DNA of 64,000 bases from Isosphaeraceae bacterium. Its GTDB lineage: Bacteria > Planctomycetota > Planctomycetia > Isosphaerales > Isosphaeraceae. Below the pieces are notes generated by a model. The model worked only from the letters and a program-made list of their open reading frames with translations, was not told where the DNA came from and searched no databases. The translations under genes and the position numbers were made by a program. Every line of letters starts with the position of its first letter. Position 1 is the stretch's first letter. Shown here one piece after another: positions 10,589 through 20,158 of the stretch. The stretch spans positions 1 through 64,000 of the forward strand of contig JANXSY010000160.1 of NCBI GenBank assembly GCA_025356435.1, read 5' to 3'.

Positions 10589-13030
10589 TCACTCGCCAAC
10601 CTCTTGCGGACTTGGCACTGGCTGCACCTCGTCGTGGATGATCGCGTCGAGCGAGCCGCGTTGGAGGATGCCGAATCCGGTGCCGCCGCGAGACGTCACG
10701 GGGTATTTCGTCGCCCGGACGATCTGGGTTGAGCCGCGATTGGTCTGGACGGTCAAGCCCTCACGCATCTTGTTGGCAAGCGCGAAGCCGATCACACGGT
10801 CGTCGGCCTTCAGCTTGATGGCGGTCACGCCCTTCGCTGCGCTCGAGACGACGTTAATCTCGCTCACGGGGAAGATCAGCACCCGAGCCGAGCGGGTGGC
10901 AAGGCAGACGGTCTCGTTGCCGTCAGACACTTCAACGCCGACGACCTTGTCGTCCTTCAGGTTGGCGTCGAGCCGGACGATGAGTCGCCCCTTACGGTTC
11001 GAGACGATCGCATGCGTCGAGAGGGGGAACCGCAAGACCTTGCCGCCGGCGGTGAGGGCGATCGCGTAAGGGCCGGGCGGTACGCTGTCGAGCGGGCCAT
11101 CGCCATTGACTGCCGCGAGTTCGCCGCCGAGGAGTGCCTGCACCGGGGTCGGCGGCGGTGCGGGCGTGCCGGTCCACACAGGCAGGCAGCGCGGATCGTA
11201 GCAGGCGACGCCGACAAGATGCTCGCCGTCTTCGAGGGCGAAGCCCTTCTGATAAGGCTCGCCGTGGCCGGTTGTCAGCGGGATGTCGTTCACCCGCATC
11301 GTGTAGCCGATGCCACGATCGGTAAAGAAGGTCAGGGTCTGCCGGGCACGCGATCGATAGATCCAGCCGACGCGGTCGTCGTCGCGGAGCCGGATGCTGG
11401 CGACGTCGGTGAACGACTTCTGCCGCTTGATCCAGCCGTCTCGGGTCACGATCACCCAGGCGTCTTCGTCAATGATGTAGTCTTCTTCACGATACTCAAC
11501 CGGGGCGCTCGGCCCCTCGATCTTGGTCCGCCTCGCGTCGCCATAGGCGCGTGCGATCTCTTTCAGCTCCTTGCGGATAATCTGCCAACGTGCCTCTTCG
11601 TCGGCGAGCAACGCCTCAAGCTCTGCCGCGCGAGACCGCTTCGCCGCGAGTTCGGCGAGGATGTCGGCGATCTCCAGCTTGCCGAGCTTGTAGAGCTTGG
11701 TTTCGAGGATCGCGTCGGACTGCTCGAACGAAAGCGCGAAGCGATCCATCAGCTTGGGCGAGGCGTCGGGCTTGCCGTCGCTGGCGCGGATGATCGCGAT
11801 CGCCTCGTCGAGGGCGTTGAAGACGATCGCGAAGCCTTCGAGGATGTGAATCCGTCTCAGCAGGTTCGTCAACTCGAACTGAATGCGCCTCGTGACGATC
11901 TCCAGGCGGAAATCGAGGAAATAGATCAGCATACTCTTGAGGTCGAGCCGCGCGGGGACCGCTACCTCTCCTGCGGTCGAAGGCAGGAGGCAGGTCAAGT
12001 TGACCCCGAAATTCGTATGCAAGGGCGTATTCTTGAACAAATAGGCCATCGCCGCGTCGAGGTTCGCGCCGGGACGCAGCTCGAGCGCGATCCGAACGTC
12101 TTCGGTGCTCAGGTCTTTGATGTTGGTGAGCTGCGGGACTTGACCCCTACCGATGAGTTCGCCGATCCGGAGGACGAGGGCATCCTTCTCGATCCCGTAG
12201 GGAATCGAGGTGATGAAGACCGAATTCGGCCGGTCGGGATCGCGCTCATAGGTGCCGCGCAGCTTAATCGAGCCTTGCCCGGTCGCGTAGATCTGCTGGA
12301 TCTCGGTCGCAGTGTTGAGAATCACGCCGCCGGTCGGAAAGTCGGGGCCCAGGATGTAGCGAGAGAGCGCCTCGATCGGCAGGTCGCGGTCGTCGAGGAG
12401 CGCGGCGAGGGCCGAGCAGACCTCCTTGAGGTTGTGCGACGGGATGTTCGTCGCCATGCCGACGGCGATACCGCTCGTGCCGTTGACGAGGAGATTGGGA
12501 AACTGCGCAGGGAGGACTTCGGGTTCGGAGGTCGTCGAGGCATAATTCGGCCTGAAGTTTACCGTGTCCTGGTTCAACTCGGTGAGGAGTTCCTCGGCAA
12601 TCGGCTGGAATCGGCACTCGGTATACCGCATGGCGGCCGCAGAGTCGCCGTCGATCGAGCCAAAGTTGCCGTATCCGTCGATCAAAGGGTAGCGGAGGCT
12701 GAACGACTGCGCCATTCGAACGAGGGCCTGGTAGATCGACTGGTCACCGTGCGGGTGATAGCTCTTCATCGACTCGCCGACGACCGCCGCGCACTTCATA
12801 TAGCGGCCGTCAGACCGGACGCCCAGGTCAGCCCACATGGCGTATAAGATCCGCCTCTGAACCGGCTTGAGGCCGTCGCGGACGTCGGGCAAGGCCCGCG
12901 AGGTGATGACCGAAAGCGCATAGTTCAGGTAGCGCGTTCGAGTTACCTCGGCGAGCGTGACATCCTCAACGATCATCTTCGGCGGGCGTCCGCCCCCGTC
13001 AGGGAGTAGCCCACTCTTCCGCTTCGCCAT
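10589..13030 (-). CDS. Type IIA DNA topoisomerase subunit A (ParC/GyrA-like)
   Basis: An 813-residue DNA-cleaving subunit. The N-terminal catalytic core shows [29 protein letters not shown], the quinolone-pocket region [17 protein letters not shown] and the catalytic tyrosine in [11 protein letters not shown] coiled-coil gate follows (residues about 360-500) and a C-terminal beta-pinwheel domain. The GyrA box (QRRGGKG) needed for wrapping and negative supercoiling is not visible; the corresponding strand reads [16 protein letters not shown]. That favours topoisomerase IV or a planctomycete gyrase paralogue over canonical gyrase. It is first in a two-gene minus-strand unit with the B subunit. 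Confidence 0.92.
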   Translation of the reverse strand: MAKRKSGLLPDGGGRPPKMIVEDVTLAEVTRTRYLNYALSVITSRALPDVRDGLKPVQRRILYAMWADLGVRSDGRYMKCAAVVGESMKSYHPHGDQSIYQALVRMAQSFSLRYPLIDGYGNFGSIDGDSAAAMRYTECRFQPIAEELLTELNQDTVNFRPNYASTTSEPEVLPAQFPNLLVNGTSGIAVGMATNIPSHNLKEVCSALAALLDDRDLPIEALSRYILGPDFPTGGVILNTATEIQQIYATGQGSIKLRGTYERDPDRPNSVFITSIPYGIEKDALVLRIGELIGRGQVPQLTNIKDLSTEDVRIALELRPGANLDAAMAYLFKNTPLHTNFGVNLTCLLPSTAGEVAVPARLDLKSMLIYFLDFRLEIVTRRIQFELTNLLRRIHILEGFAIVFNALDEAIAIIRASDGKPDASPKLMDRFALSFEQSDAILETKLYKLGKLEIADILAELAAKRSRAAELEALLADEEARWQIIRKELKEIARAYGDARRTKIEGPSAPVEYREEDYIIDEDAWVIVTRDGWIKRQKSFTDVASIRLRDDDRVGWIYRSRARQTLTFFTDRGIGYTMRVNDIPLTTGHGEPYQKGFALEDGEHLVGVACYDPRCLPVWTGTPAPPPTPVQALLGGELAAVNGDGPLDSVPPGPYAIALTAGGKVLRFPLSTHAIVSNRKGRLIVRLDANLKDDKVVGVEVSDGNETVCLATRSARVLIFPVSEINVVSSAAKGVTAIKLKADDRVIGFALANKMREGLTVQTNRGSTQIVRATKYPVTSRGGTGFGILQRGSLDAIIHDEVQPVPSPQEVGE

Positions 13031-13291
13031 CGGTCCGTCCTGAATCTCGCTCGGCGTTTCTCCGTCTCGGCAGCGGGCTTCCGGCCATCCCGCCGCCCTG
13101 ATCCGACCTGATTCACCTTCATACCATGAGGTTGATAGACCGCGTCAAGGCCAGCATTTTTGATTGCAAGTGCACATGCCTTTTTTATTTTGTCTCTCCC
13201 GGTGGCGTTCGGGCATGGAATCTGCTTTTAATTGTATCGAGTCTGGCCCGTGGTGATCGGTCGCTAGAGACGCTTATTGAAGGGTAATCGG

Positions 13292-13921
13292 ATGCGAAAG
13301 TATATCGTCGAATTCGTCGGGACTTTCTTCTTTGTCTTCACGATCGGAATGGCCGTCCTCAAGCCGAACTCGGCCGGAGACTTCGCGCCGTTGGCTATCG
13401 GTGCGGCCCTGATGGTGATGATCTACGCGGGCGGCCACATTTCCGGTGGCCACTACAACCCCGCCGTAACCCTCGGCGTTTTCCTTCGGGGCCGGTGCCC
13501 AATCGGAGATGTGCCATTCTATATGATCGCGCAGGTCCTCGGTGCGATCCTAGCGGCGATCCTGGTGCCGATCGCTAAGGGGTCGAGCACAGTCGATCCG
13601 AAAGCACTAACGCTCCTGCCAACCTTACTCGCCGAGTTCTTATTCACCTTCGCGCTCGTATGGGTGGTGCTTAACGTTGCGACTTCGAAAGCCACCCAAA
13701 ACAACTCGTATTACGGCCTCGCGATCGGCTTCACGGTAATGGTTGGTGCGTTCGCGGTGGGGGCGGTCAGTGGAGGAGCGTTCAATCCTGCCGTCGTGAT
13801 CGGAATCAGTGTGATGCGACTCGCTGCCTGGCAAAACATCTGGATCTACTTCCTCGCCCAGTTCGGCGCGGCAGTAGCGGCGTCCTTTCTCTTTAAGTTC
13901 ACGAACCCCGACGACCGTTGA
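13292..13921 (+). CDS. Aquaporin-family channel (MIP) lacking the filter arginine
   Basis: A 209-residue channel with six transmembrane segments. The two half-helix motifs are HYNPAVT (NPA at 56-58) and AFNPAV (NPA at 165-167). In most aquaporins and glyceroporins the second box is NPAR, whose arginine forms the narrow ar/R filter; here it is Val168, so selectivity probably differs from a water-only pore. I chose the ATG at 13292, preceded by AAGGG, over the upstream TTG used by the ORF track. It is divergent from the topoisomerase genes. Transport of water, ammonia or small neutral solutes is possible; sequence alone does not decide. Confidence 0.9.
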   Translation: MRKYIVEFVGTFFFVFTIGMAVLKPNSAGDFAPLAIGAALMVMIYAGGHISGGHYNPAVTLGVFLRGRCPIGDVPFYMIAQVLGAILAAILVPIAKGSSTVDPKALTLLPTLLAEFLFTFALVWVVLNVATSKATQNNSYYGLAIGFTVMVGAFAVGAVSGGAFNPAVVIGISVMRLAAWQNIWIYFLAQFGAAVAASFLFKFTNPDDR

Positions 13922-13931
13922 GCCTTCGGGT

Positions 13932-14762
13932 TCAACTCGTGGCCTGCGTCAGTGCGTCTCGAAGCGTCTCGATGCTGCGTCGGGAGGTCTCAACAGCCCC
14001 CGGCGCGTAGTCGAACACTTCGACCGAGATCCAGCGATCGTAGCCCGACTCGACGAGCGCCTTGAGGATCGGCACGAAATCGACGTCGCCCATGCCCGGT
14101 CCCTGGCGGTTGGGGTCCTGGGCGTGGAAATGGCCGGCCTTGGCGGCATGACGGCGGATCAGCTCAGGGACGGTGGTCCCGACCTCGCCGCTCTGCGCCT
14201 TCACGTCCATGTGGAGGACGAAATTCGGATGATTGATCCGCGCGATCATCGCGTTGGCCTGCTCGCAGGTGTTGAGAAAGTCGGTCTCAGCCGGCGCGAG
14301 CGGTTCGAGGCAGAACGTGACGCCGAACTCGGCCACCTTGGGGATGATCCGGGCGAACACGTCTTCGGCATAGCTCGTCGCCTGGTCGTGCGTCACGCCT
14401 GGCAAGAGGTTCCGCTGCTTCGGACTGCCGAAGACCATCAATGAGCCGCCGAGATCTCGCGTCAACTCAGCCAGGCCAATGAGGTAGTCGCCGGTCCGGC
14501 GACGGGTCGCGGCGTCGGGGCTTGTCAGGTAATACCCTTCGGTCTGCGCGAGCAGCCAGTGCGTCCCAATCGTTTCGAGGCCGGAGTCAGCGATGATCTC
14601 TCTGATGGTCGCCCTGCGCGAGGCCGAGAGGTGGTCGATCGAGTCGGCGAGCGTGAACGGGGCGATCTCGATCCCTTCGTAGCCGAGTCCCTTGAGGGTC
14701 GAGCAGACCTCGACGAGTTCCGTCCCTTCGAACAATTCGTTGCACATCCCGAAGCGGATCAT
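13932..14762 (-). CDS. Sugar phosphate isomerase/epimerase-like TIM barrel
   Basis: A 276-residue member of the xylose isomerase-like TIM-barrel superfamily (AP_endonuc_2). The N-terminus MIRFGMCNELFEGTELVEVCSTLKGLGYEGIEIAPF is the first barrel strand and helix. Conserved acidic and histidine metal positions appear in CLEPLAPAETDFLNT, LHMDVKAQSGE, HFHAQDPNRQGPG and WISVEVFDY. The ATG at 14762 follows AAGGA with good spacing, so the 35 extra residues of the ORF are dropped. Members are hydroxypyruvate isomerases, sugar epimerases or myo-inosose dehydratases; the substrate cannot be named. It ends convergently with the aquaporin gene, ten bases apart. Confidence 0.85.
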   Translation of the reverse strand: MIRFGMCNELFEGTELVEVCSTLKGLGYEGIEIAPFTLADSIDHLSASRRATIREIIADSGLETIGTHWLLAQTEGYYLTSPDAATRRRTGDYLIGLAELTRDLGGSLMVFGSPKQRNLLPGVTHDQATSYAEDVFARIIPKVAEFGVTFCLEPLAPAETDFLNTCEQANAMIARINHPNFVLHMDVKAQSGEVGTTVPELIRRHAAKAGHFHAQDPNRQGPGMGDVDFVPILKALVESGYDRWISVEVFDYAPGAVETSRRSIETLRDALTQATS

Positions 14763-14881
14763 CGCGGGTTCCTTAAGAGAGGAGAGTTCATTCGGTCCAG
14801 CGTTTCCAATGAGATTGTCAAGCCAAGTCTCGCGCGACACAATAGCGAGTGGCGCGGACCATCGCAACGACTCGGAGCGGC

Positions 14882-15295
14882 TTGATCCAGCCGACCACTC
14901 CTCGGGATTTCTTGAAGGTGTCGCTTCAACGACTTGATGCGGCCGAGAAGATCATGAGCATCCTGCTCCTCAACCTTGAAGCCCAGTATGTCGGCGGTTA
15001 TTCGGTCGAATGCTCTCTCAAGGCACTCGTTCTGGAAAAGACGACCGATGCTGATCGTCCGAAGATTCTTGAACGAATTACAAGCGGATCTACATACCAC
15101 AAACATGAACCATTACTCGAAAAATTGAGAGAACGTGGCGTCTTTCTGACCCTGGAACTTGCCAAAAAAATGCGTCGTTTCGACTGGACGACGAACTTGC
15201 GGTATGAAATCGGGCGAAGGGATACGGGCGAGACCAATGCCTTGCTTCGCACCGCGAGAACGATCTACGAGTGGGTTGAAGGACAGATATCATGA
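14882..15295 (+). CDS. HEPN-like domain protein, first gene of an overlapping pair
   Basis: About 137 residues, almost all helical, with the layout of HEPN proteins: FLKVSLQRLDAAEKI, then YVGGYSVECSLKALVL (the E-x-x-LKAL helix), a YHKHEPLLEKL segment like the HEPN H-x-LE-x-L motif, and a final helix TARTIYEWVEGQI. HEPN domains are often RNA-cleaving toxins or nucleotidyltransferase partners, but the usual R-x4-6-H catalytic motif is not clearly seen. A TTG at 14882 preceded by CGGAG is the likeliest start; the ORF track uses a GTG at 14849. Base composition is lower in GC than flanking genes. Its stop overlaps the next ATG (ATGA), so the two are translationally coupled. Confidence 0.65.
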   Translation: MIQPTTPRDFLKVSLQRLDAAEKIMSILLLNLEAQYVGGYSVECSLKALVLEKTTDADRPKILERITSGSTYHKHEPLLEKLRERGVFLTLELAKKMRRFDWTTNLRYEIGRRDTGETNALLRTARTIYEWVEGQIS

Positions 15296-15630
15296 CCAAC
15301 GCCACACCCGCTTGGCACGCCAATCGTACCGAAGAGACCCGTATGGTCGAAGCGGTGTTGAGCAAGGGAGTCTTCGACAAGGTCGACGCCTACCGCTATA
15401 ACTCCGCCTCGATCCGGATTCGAGTGATCGATCGGCGTTTCGAGGGAATGTCGCGTGAGAGGAAAGATGCGATGGTCGAGGAATATCTCGACAGGCTCCC
15501 ACCAGAGACGCATAGCGATATTGTGACGCTTTTCACGTTCGCGCCCTCGGAACTCGACCGGACACCGACATCGTTCAGAGAATTCATGCTCAGCACCGAA
15601 TTCGACAATCCAAGTCCCAGTCTGCTTTGA
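15292..15630 (+). CDS. Small BolA-like protein paired with the HEPN-like gene
   Basis: A 112-residue protein beginning within the stop codon of the HEPN-like gene. Its core ETRMVEAVLSKGVFDKVDAYRYNSASIRIRVIDRRFEGMSRERKDAMVEEYLDRLPPETHSDIVTLFTFAPSEL has the alpha-beta pattern of BolA/KH-like folds (N-S-x-x-I-R-I-R-V-I-D, R-F-x-G-x-S-R-x-x-R). I remember similar proteins in other planctomycetes but cannot name a family. The tight overlap suggests the two products work together, perhaps as an effector and its partner; that is inference. The C-terminus ends EFDNPSPSLL. Confidence 0.6.
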   Translation: MTNATPAWHANRTEETRMVEAVLSKGVFDKVDAYRYNSASIRIRVIDRRFEGMSRERKDAMVEEYLDRLPPETHSDIVTLFTFAPSELDRTPTSFREFMLSTEFDNPSPSLL

Positions 15631-15648
15631 TTGCCCCATAAGAGGCCC

Positions 15649-16089
15649 TCATGGGTTCAAGAGCTGACCGACGCCTTGGGCATCCATTCCCGTCTTGAGG
15701 GCGATGACGAGGATCGCGGCGTTGAGGACGATCGTGCCAACGGCCATCAACCAGACGACTGGCCTGCCCCACGGGGTCCGGCCGAAGGCGATGGCCGTCG
15801 CGACTGAGGCGAGGCACCCGACGAAGATCACCGGGAATCTCAAGTGGCAGAACCAGGCCAGCCGCCAGACAAGGTGTGGCCAGCCGTTGAGCAATGCCCC
15901 CTGCTCGAAGCCGCCCGGGAGGATATTCGCCCAGAGTTGGGGCACGAGCCGCACGAGGAGTTGATAGCCGAGGACCAGGCCGGCCGCGAAGACGAACGGG
16001 GCCGTCGAGAAGCCTCGCCGCCGCTTCCGGCCCGAGCGGTCGAGGGCCTGCTCCATCCGGTCGAGAGCCTGCTGCGCTTTGTCTTTCAT
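15649..16089 (-). CDS. Small membrane protein of unknown function, coupled to folD
   Basis: A 146-residue protein with a charged cytoplasmic N-terminus ([26 protein letters not shown]) and three likely membrane segments at residues about 31-46, 73-98 and 108-130. No family is recognised. Its ATG overlaps the folD stop (ATGA), so it is translated as part of the folD transcript. The role is unknown. Confidence 0.7.
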   Translation of the reverse strand: MKDKAQQALDRMEQALDRSGRKRRRGFSTAPFVFAAGLVLGYQLLVRLVPQLWANILPGGFEQGALLNGWPHLVWRLAWFCHLRFPVIFVGCLASVATAIAFGRTPWGRPVVWLMAVGTIVLNAAILVIALKTGMDAQGVGQLLNP

Positions 16090-16952
16090 GCGAGTGTTAT
16101 CTTAAAAGCGTCAAGCGTGTTGCGTAAGAGCATGGCGATCGTCATCGGACCGACGCCGCCCGGCACCGGCGAGAGCATCGACGCGACCTCGACCGCTTCG
16201 GGTTGATGAACGTCGCCGCAGAGAGTGCCGTCAACGCGTCGGTGGATGCCGACGTCGATCACCACCGCGCCCGGCTTGATCCAGTCGCCCCTCACGGCTT
16301 CCGGCCGGCCCATCGCGGCGATAAGGATGTCGGCCTCTCGGGCGATTGCGGCGGTGTCTCGCGTGGCCGTGTGGCAGACGGTGACGGTCGCATCGCCGCC
16401 CGGGCCTTTCTGGAGGAGCAACAGGGCCATCGACTTGCCGACGATCTGCGAACGGCCGAGCACGACCGCCCTCGCCCCTTTAGTCTCGACACCCGACCGG
16501 ATCAGGATCTCGCGGATTCCGAGCGGCGTGCAAGGGACGAATCGGGGCGTGCCGATCGTCAGCAGGCCGGCGTTTTCGGGGTGAAACCCATCGACGTCTT
16601 TCAGCGGATCGATCCGCTCGATCACCGCCCGGTCGTCGATCTGGCGGGGGAGTGGGAGCTGGACGAGGATGCCATTCACGGACGGGTCGGCATTGAGGCG
16701 ATCCAGCGTCTGGAGCAACTCCGCCTGACTCGTCTCGGCCGGGAGCCGAAGGACTTCGCCGCTGAAGCCAACTTCGTCGCTGGCCTTACGCTTGTTGCGG
16801 ACATAGACCCCGCTCGCGGGATCGTCGCCAACGAGGACAACCACGAGTCCCGGCACCCGTCCGTGCTCGGACTTGAGCCGAGCCACTTCAGCCGCCACGT
16901 CCTTGCGGACTTGCTGTGCCAGCGCCTTTCCGTCGATGATCCGACAAGCCAC
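16086..16952 (-). CDS. folD: Methylenetetrahydrofolate dehydrogenase/cyclohydrolase FolD
   Basis: A bifunctional cytosolic enzyme that oxidises 5,10-methylene-THF to methenyl-THF (NADP) and hydrolyses it to 10-formyl-THF for purine and formyl-Met synthesis. Recognised motifs are [17 protein letters not shown] with the catalytic lysine, [20 protein letters not shown], the CTPLGI segment, [18 protein letters not shown] (NADP site), and [19 protein letters not shown]. The GTG at 16952, preceded by GAGGTC, gives 288 residues, the normal FolD length; the ORF track extension of 39 residues is not part of the family. It is divergent from the MATE gene and overlaps the small membrane protein gene by four bases. 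Confidence 0.96.
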   Translation of the reverse strand: MACRIIDGKALAQQVRKDVAAEVARLKSEHGRVPGLVVVLVGDDPASGVYVRNKRKASDEVGFSGEVLRLPAETSQAELLQTLDRLNADPSVNGILVQLPLPRQIDDRAVIERIDPLKDVDGFHPENAGLLTIGTPRFVPCTPLGIREILIRSGVETKGARAVVLGRSQIVGKSMALLLLQKGPGGDATVTVCHTATRDTAAIAREADILIAAMGRPEAVRGDWIKPGAVVIDVGIHRRVDGTLCGDVHQPEAVEVASMLSPVPGGVGPMTIAMLLRNTLDAFKITLA

Positions 16953-17061
16953 GCGGGAGACCTCGTTAGAGAAGAGGGGCGAGACCGCCCGAAAATCGGC
17001 CCTCTGGCCGAGCGAACTATCATAACGTGTCGGGTGTCGGCTTGTCGTCGACGCTGAGATA

Positions 17062-18561
17062 TTGATCATACTAGCCCATCACCCCAGGATCGAGACGCTG
17101 ACCTTGCAACCGAAGACGTCCCTTTACATCCAGGAAGACGAAGGGACCGAGGGGGATATCCTCCTCACTCCGGCCGAACGCGAGGCCGTGCCCATTTCCC
17201 TGCCCGAGACCACGCTGGGGATCGTCGGCCGGGTGCTCGGGCTCTCGGTGCCGGTCGTCGTCGAGCAGTCTTTGCTCTACCTGGTTGGGCTGTCTGACAC
17301 CCTGCTTGCTGGGCGTTATCTCTCGGAAGACTTTCTCGCTGGAGTGACGGTTTCGAGTTATCTGCTCTGGGTGGTCGGCAGCCTGCTGACGATCGTCTCG
17401 GTCGGTGCGACGGCGCTCGTCGCAAGGCTCACGGGCTCGGGAGATCGGGCCTCGGCCGCGAGGATCGCCCAGCAGGCGATGGGCCTGGCCTTCCTGCTCG
17501 GCACAGTCATCATGATTGCGGGCGGGATCTCGGCCCCGTGGATCGTCCGAGCGATGAACCTCTCGGGCGTCTCGGCCGACGCCGCCGCGCTCTTCTTGCG
17601 GATCGTCCTGATCGTCACCCCCCTGCTCGCCTGCTCGGCGGCCGGGATCGCCTGCCTGCGAGGCGTGGGCGACACCCGAACCGGCATGTGGGTGATGATC
17701 CTGGTCAATCTGATCAACATCACGCTGAGCTGGGGCCTTGTGCGAGGGTTCGGGCCGTTGCCCCGACTCGGTTTCGCCGGGATCGCGGCGGGCACGGCCT
17801 GCGCAGAGGGGATCGGCGGGCTGGTCGTGCTCGCGATCCTGGCGCGAGGGCGGTCGGGCCTGAGACTGTCATGGGCGGGTCTGGCACCTCGACGGGCGGA
17901 GATCGGCCGGATCTTGCGAATCAGCCTGCCAGCGGCGGGCGAGAGCCTGACGAACAGCGGCTGCCAGCTCTGGTTCCTCGGCCTCATCAACCGGCTCGGG
18001 CCGACCGCGACCGCCGCGCACGGGGTAGCGATCCGTTGCGAAGCCCTGGCCTTCCTCACCGTGTCGGCCTTCGCCGTCGCCGCGAGCACACTCACCGGTC
18101 AATATCTGGGGGCGGGCCGTCCCGACCTCGCCAAACGAGCGGCGAGGGCTTCGTGGGGGATCGCGATGGTCGGGCTGTCGGCGATCGGGATCTTGCTCTA
18201 TGCCCAGGCCGAGTGGTTCTTTGACCTCTTCCTCGGCGGCAACAAGCCCGGGGTGATGGCCGAGGGTGTGCCGGTGCTGCGGATCGTGGCGTTCGCGATG
18301 CCGGCCCTGGCGACGATCAACGTCTTGAACGGAGCGCTCCGAGGCGCGGGGGATACCCGATGGCCGTGGGCGATCGTGCTCGTGGGCTACCTCGGGGTCC
18401 GGATGCCGTTGACCTACTGGCTCATCTCGCCGACAACCGCGCACGGCCTGGGATGGGGCCTGCGCGGGGCCTGGTTCGCGATGCTTTTCGATCTCTGCAC
18501 GCGTGGGGCACTCGTCGCCGTCCGCTTCCGTCAAGGGGGCTGGATCAAGGTCAAAGTCTGA
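17062..18561 (+). CDS. MATE-family multidrug/toxin efflux transporter
   Basis: A 499-residue inner membrane protein with about twelve transmembrane helices in two similar halves. Typical MATE signatures include [28 protein letters not shown] in the first half, [25 protein letters not shown], and the matching second-half [14 protein letters not shown]. These transporters exchange Na+ or H+ for cationic drugs or metabolites. An N-terminal extension of about 55 residues before the first helix is longer than usual, and a start further in (for example near VPISLPETT) cannot be excluded. It is divergent from folD and ends convergently with the first STAS gene. Confidence 0.9.
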   Translation: MIILAHHPRIETLTLQPKTSLYIQEDEGTEGDILLTPAEREAVPISLPETTLGIVGRVLGLSVPVVVEQSLLYLVGLSDTLLAGRYLSEDFLAGVTVSSYLLWVVGSLLTIVSVGATALVARLTGSGDRASAARIAQQAMGLAFLLGTVIMIAGGISAPWIVRAMNLSGVSADAAALFLRIVLIVTPLLACSAAGIACLRGVGDTRTGMWVMILVNLINITLSWGLVRGFGPLPRLGFAGIAAGTACAEGIGGLVVLAILARGRSGLRLSWAGLAPRRAEIGRILRISLPAAGESLTNSGCQLWFLGLINRLGPTATAAHGVAIRCEALAFLTVSAFAVAASTLTGQYLGAGRPDLAKRAARASWGIAMVGLSAIGILLYAQAEWFFDLFLGGNKPGVMAEGVPVLRIVAFAMPALATINVLNGALRGAGDTRWPWAIVLVGYLGVRMPLTYWLISPTTAHGLGWGLRGAWFAMLFDLCTRGALVAVRFRQGGWIKVKV

Positions 18562-18569
18562 GCGCAGGC

Positions 18570-18935
18570 TCAGGTCATTGAGACCGACGAGAGAGCCGCA
18601 GCGCGATCGCGGTCGATGGCGAAAAGGCGATCGAGATTCGAGGTGCGAAACACAGCCTGGATGGTCGGCGAAAGTTCGCAGAGGCGCAAACGTCCACCCG
18701 TAGAATCGATCCGCCGCTGGAGCAAGATGAGCTTGCCAAGGAGCGAGCTGGAGATCATGTCGACCCCAGAGAAGTCGAGCACGACATGGAGGGGCTTGCC
18801 GTCATTTGGCAGCGCCGCGCCGATCTGCTCTCCGACCTCGCGGACAGTGCGCTCGTCGAAAACCATCCGGTCTTTGAATCGGACAACACGCGCGAAATCG
18901 CTCTCGGCGACCTCAATTCGAGGAGTGACGGGCAT
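18570..18935 (-). CDS. STAS-domain anti-sigma factor antagonist-like protein
   Basis: A 121-residue single-domain STAS protein, related to SpoIIAA. The core LHVVLDFSGVDMISSSLLGKLILLQRRIDSTGGRLRLCELSPTIQAVFRTSNLDRLF includes the D-x-SSS-L segment where the regulatory serine is phosphorylated. I favour the ATG at 18935 (after GAGGTC); the ORF start at 19016 would add 27 residues. A second STAS gene lies upstream on the same strand. No anti-sigma kinase, phosphatase or sigma factor is nearby, so the signalling partners are encoded elsewhere. Confidence 0.88.
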   Translation of the reverse strand: MPVTPRIEVAESDFARVVRFKDRMVFDERTVREVGEQIGAALPNDGKPLHVVLDFSGVDMISSSLLGKLILLQRRIDSTGGRLRLCELSPTIQAVFRTSNLDRLFAIDRDRAAALSSVSMT

Positions 18936-19067
18936 CGGCTTGACCTCGCTGATTGTCAGGGCGCGACGCGGCCGAGGGCCGCTGGGAGCGGTAGGGAAAG
19001 ACAATTGTCCGGTCACGGATGATATCGCAATCGCGCGAGAAATGCGACGCCTCGACCGCGTCCTCGT

Positions 19068-19535
19068 TCAATCTTCACGAGGCTTGCGCCGGAGCCTCGA
19101 TGGCGCGGCTGGGCGAGCGGCGAGCTTGGGGATCGCGAGGGTCGACACGTTGGAGTCGGACCCCGAGGCGTTTGCGGCCGGCTCGGCGAGGACAATCAGG
19201 GCGGTGGCGCGGTCGGTCGCAAAGGTGTAGAGGCTGTCGAGACGGCTGACGCGGAAGACCTCAAAAACAGTCAGGTCGACGTTGCAGAAGACCATCCGCC
19301 CCCCCTTGGCACGCGCCACGCGTTGGAGGGCGACGAAGCCTCCGAGGGCCGCCGATCCGGCGAAACCGACACCCAGCAGGTCGATCACCAGATCGGCTCG
19401 ACCACCTCGGGCGAGATGCTCTTCGAACTGCTTGCGGAGGACCTGCACCGGCGCGGGATCGAGCCGGAGGCAATCCCAGAACTCCGCGACGAAGACGCCG
19501 TTTTCCTGGCCGACCTGTACCGAGGGATTGAGCAT
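19068..19535 (-). CDS. Second STAS-domain protein
   Basis: About 155 residues from the ATG at 19535. The STAS core is VIDLLGVGFAGSAALGGFVALQRVARAKGGRMVFCNVDLTVFEVFRVSRLDSLYTF, where the serine in GSAAL corresponds to the phosphorylation site of SpoIIAA-type antagonists. A 40-residue Ala/Arg-rich tail follows the domain. The gene precedes the other STAS gene on the same strand, separated by 132 bases. The two share the fold but not close sequence, so they may respond to different kinases. The start is uncertain because no strong ribosome binding site is visible; the ORF track begins at 19637. Confidence 0.82.
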   Translation of the reverse strand: MLNPSVQVGQENGVFVAEFWDCLRLDPAPVQVLRKQFEEHLARGGRADLVIDLLGVGFAGSAALGGFVALQRVARAKGGRMVFCNVDLTVFEVFRVSRLDSLYTFATDRATALIVLAEPAANASGSDSNVSTLAIPKLAARPAAPSRLRRKPRED

Positions 19536-20158
19536 GAGCAGAAATGTCCGGAGAGACGGGGATGGCCGAGCAAGACCATCGATCGGGGGCCAGGACAAGA
19601 TTTCGCCCGAGACGACGGGCGGGACAGGATCGGTCACGACCGGTGTACGCTTTCGTCAGCGCTCGGGCTCGACCTGATTCGCGGAACTATAGGCTCGAAA
19701 CCCGCCGTCGACTAGGGCCTCAAAAAAAGCCACGCATGGATTGTGTCCTTTCATCGAGATTTGGATAGAGACAGGACGATGGCAACGTCGGAAACCGAGT
19801 TCGAGCACGCGATGGGTTAGACCGACAACGAGGGTGCCACCCAACACCAAGCGCCTTCGAACGCGGATACCGGCACTCGGGCCGTATGGTATGATCATCT
19901 CAGCTCCATCCGGTCTGCCGTCAGAGGGCCTCCACGCCCGACCGATAGACGACGGCTCGGCCCACGGCCGGTACGGCCCTGCGAGAACGCATCCAGACGA
20001 CCACCACGAGGGAACGTGCCAAGCGTCGGGCGATCGTTCGGTATCCGTCGACGAACTGCGAGGCAAGCCTTCCCCCTTTTCCAGCCTGCGCTCGACCCGA
20101 CACGTCGAGGGGGGGGCCAGGGGTTAGGGCGGCCTCCCCAGAAAAGGGATTGTCTCCA
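19536..20158. other. Intergenic region, about 620 bases, no supported gene
   Basis: Divergent promoters for the STAS genes and the DUF1573 gene should lie here. Several ORFs of 70-190 codons cross it on both strands, but none has a domain, a ribosome binding site or stable codon use. A gggggg run at about 20110-20116 precedes the DUF1573 start. I see no RNA gene or repeat. Confidence 0.45.

Noticed and set aside
11012-12847. 611-codon plus-strand ORF over the topoisomerase A gene
   Set aside because: Antisense shadow created by high GC at codon third positions; no ribosome binding site or recognisable motifs.
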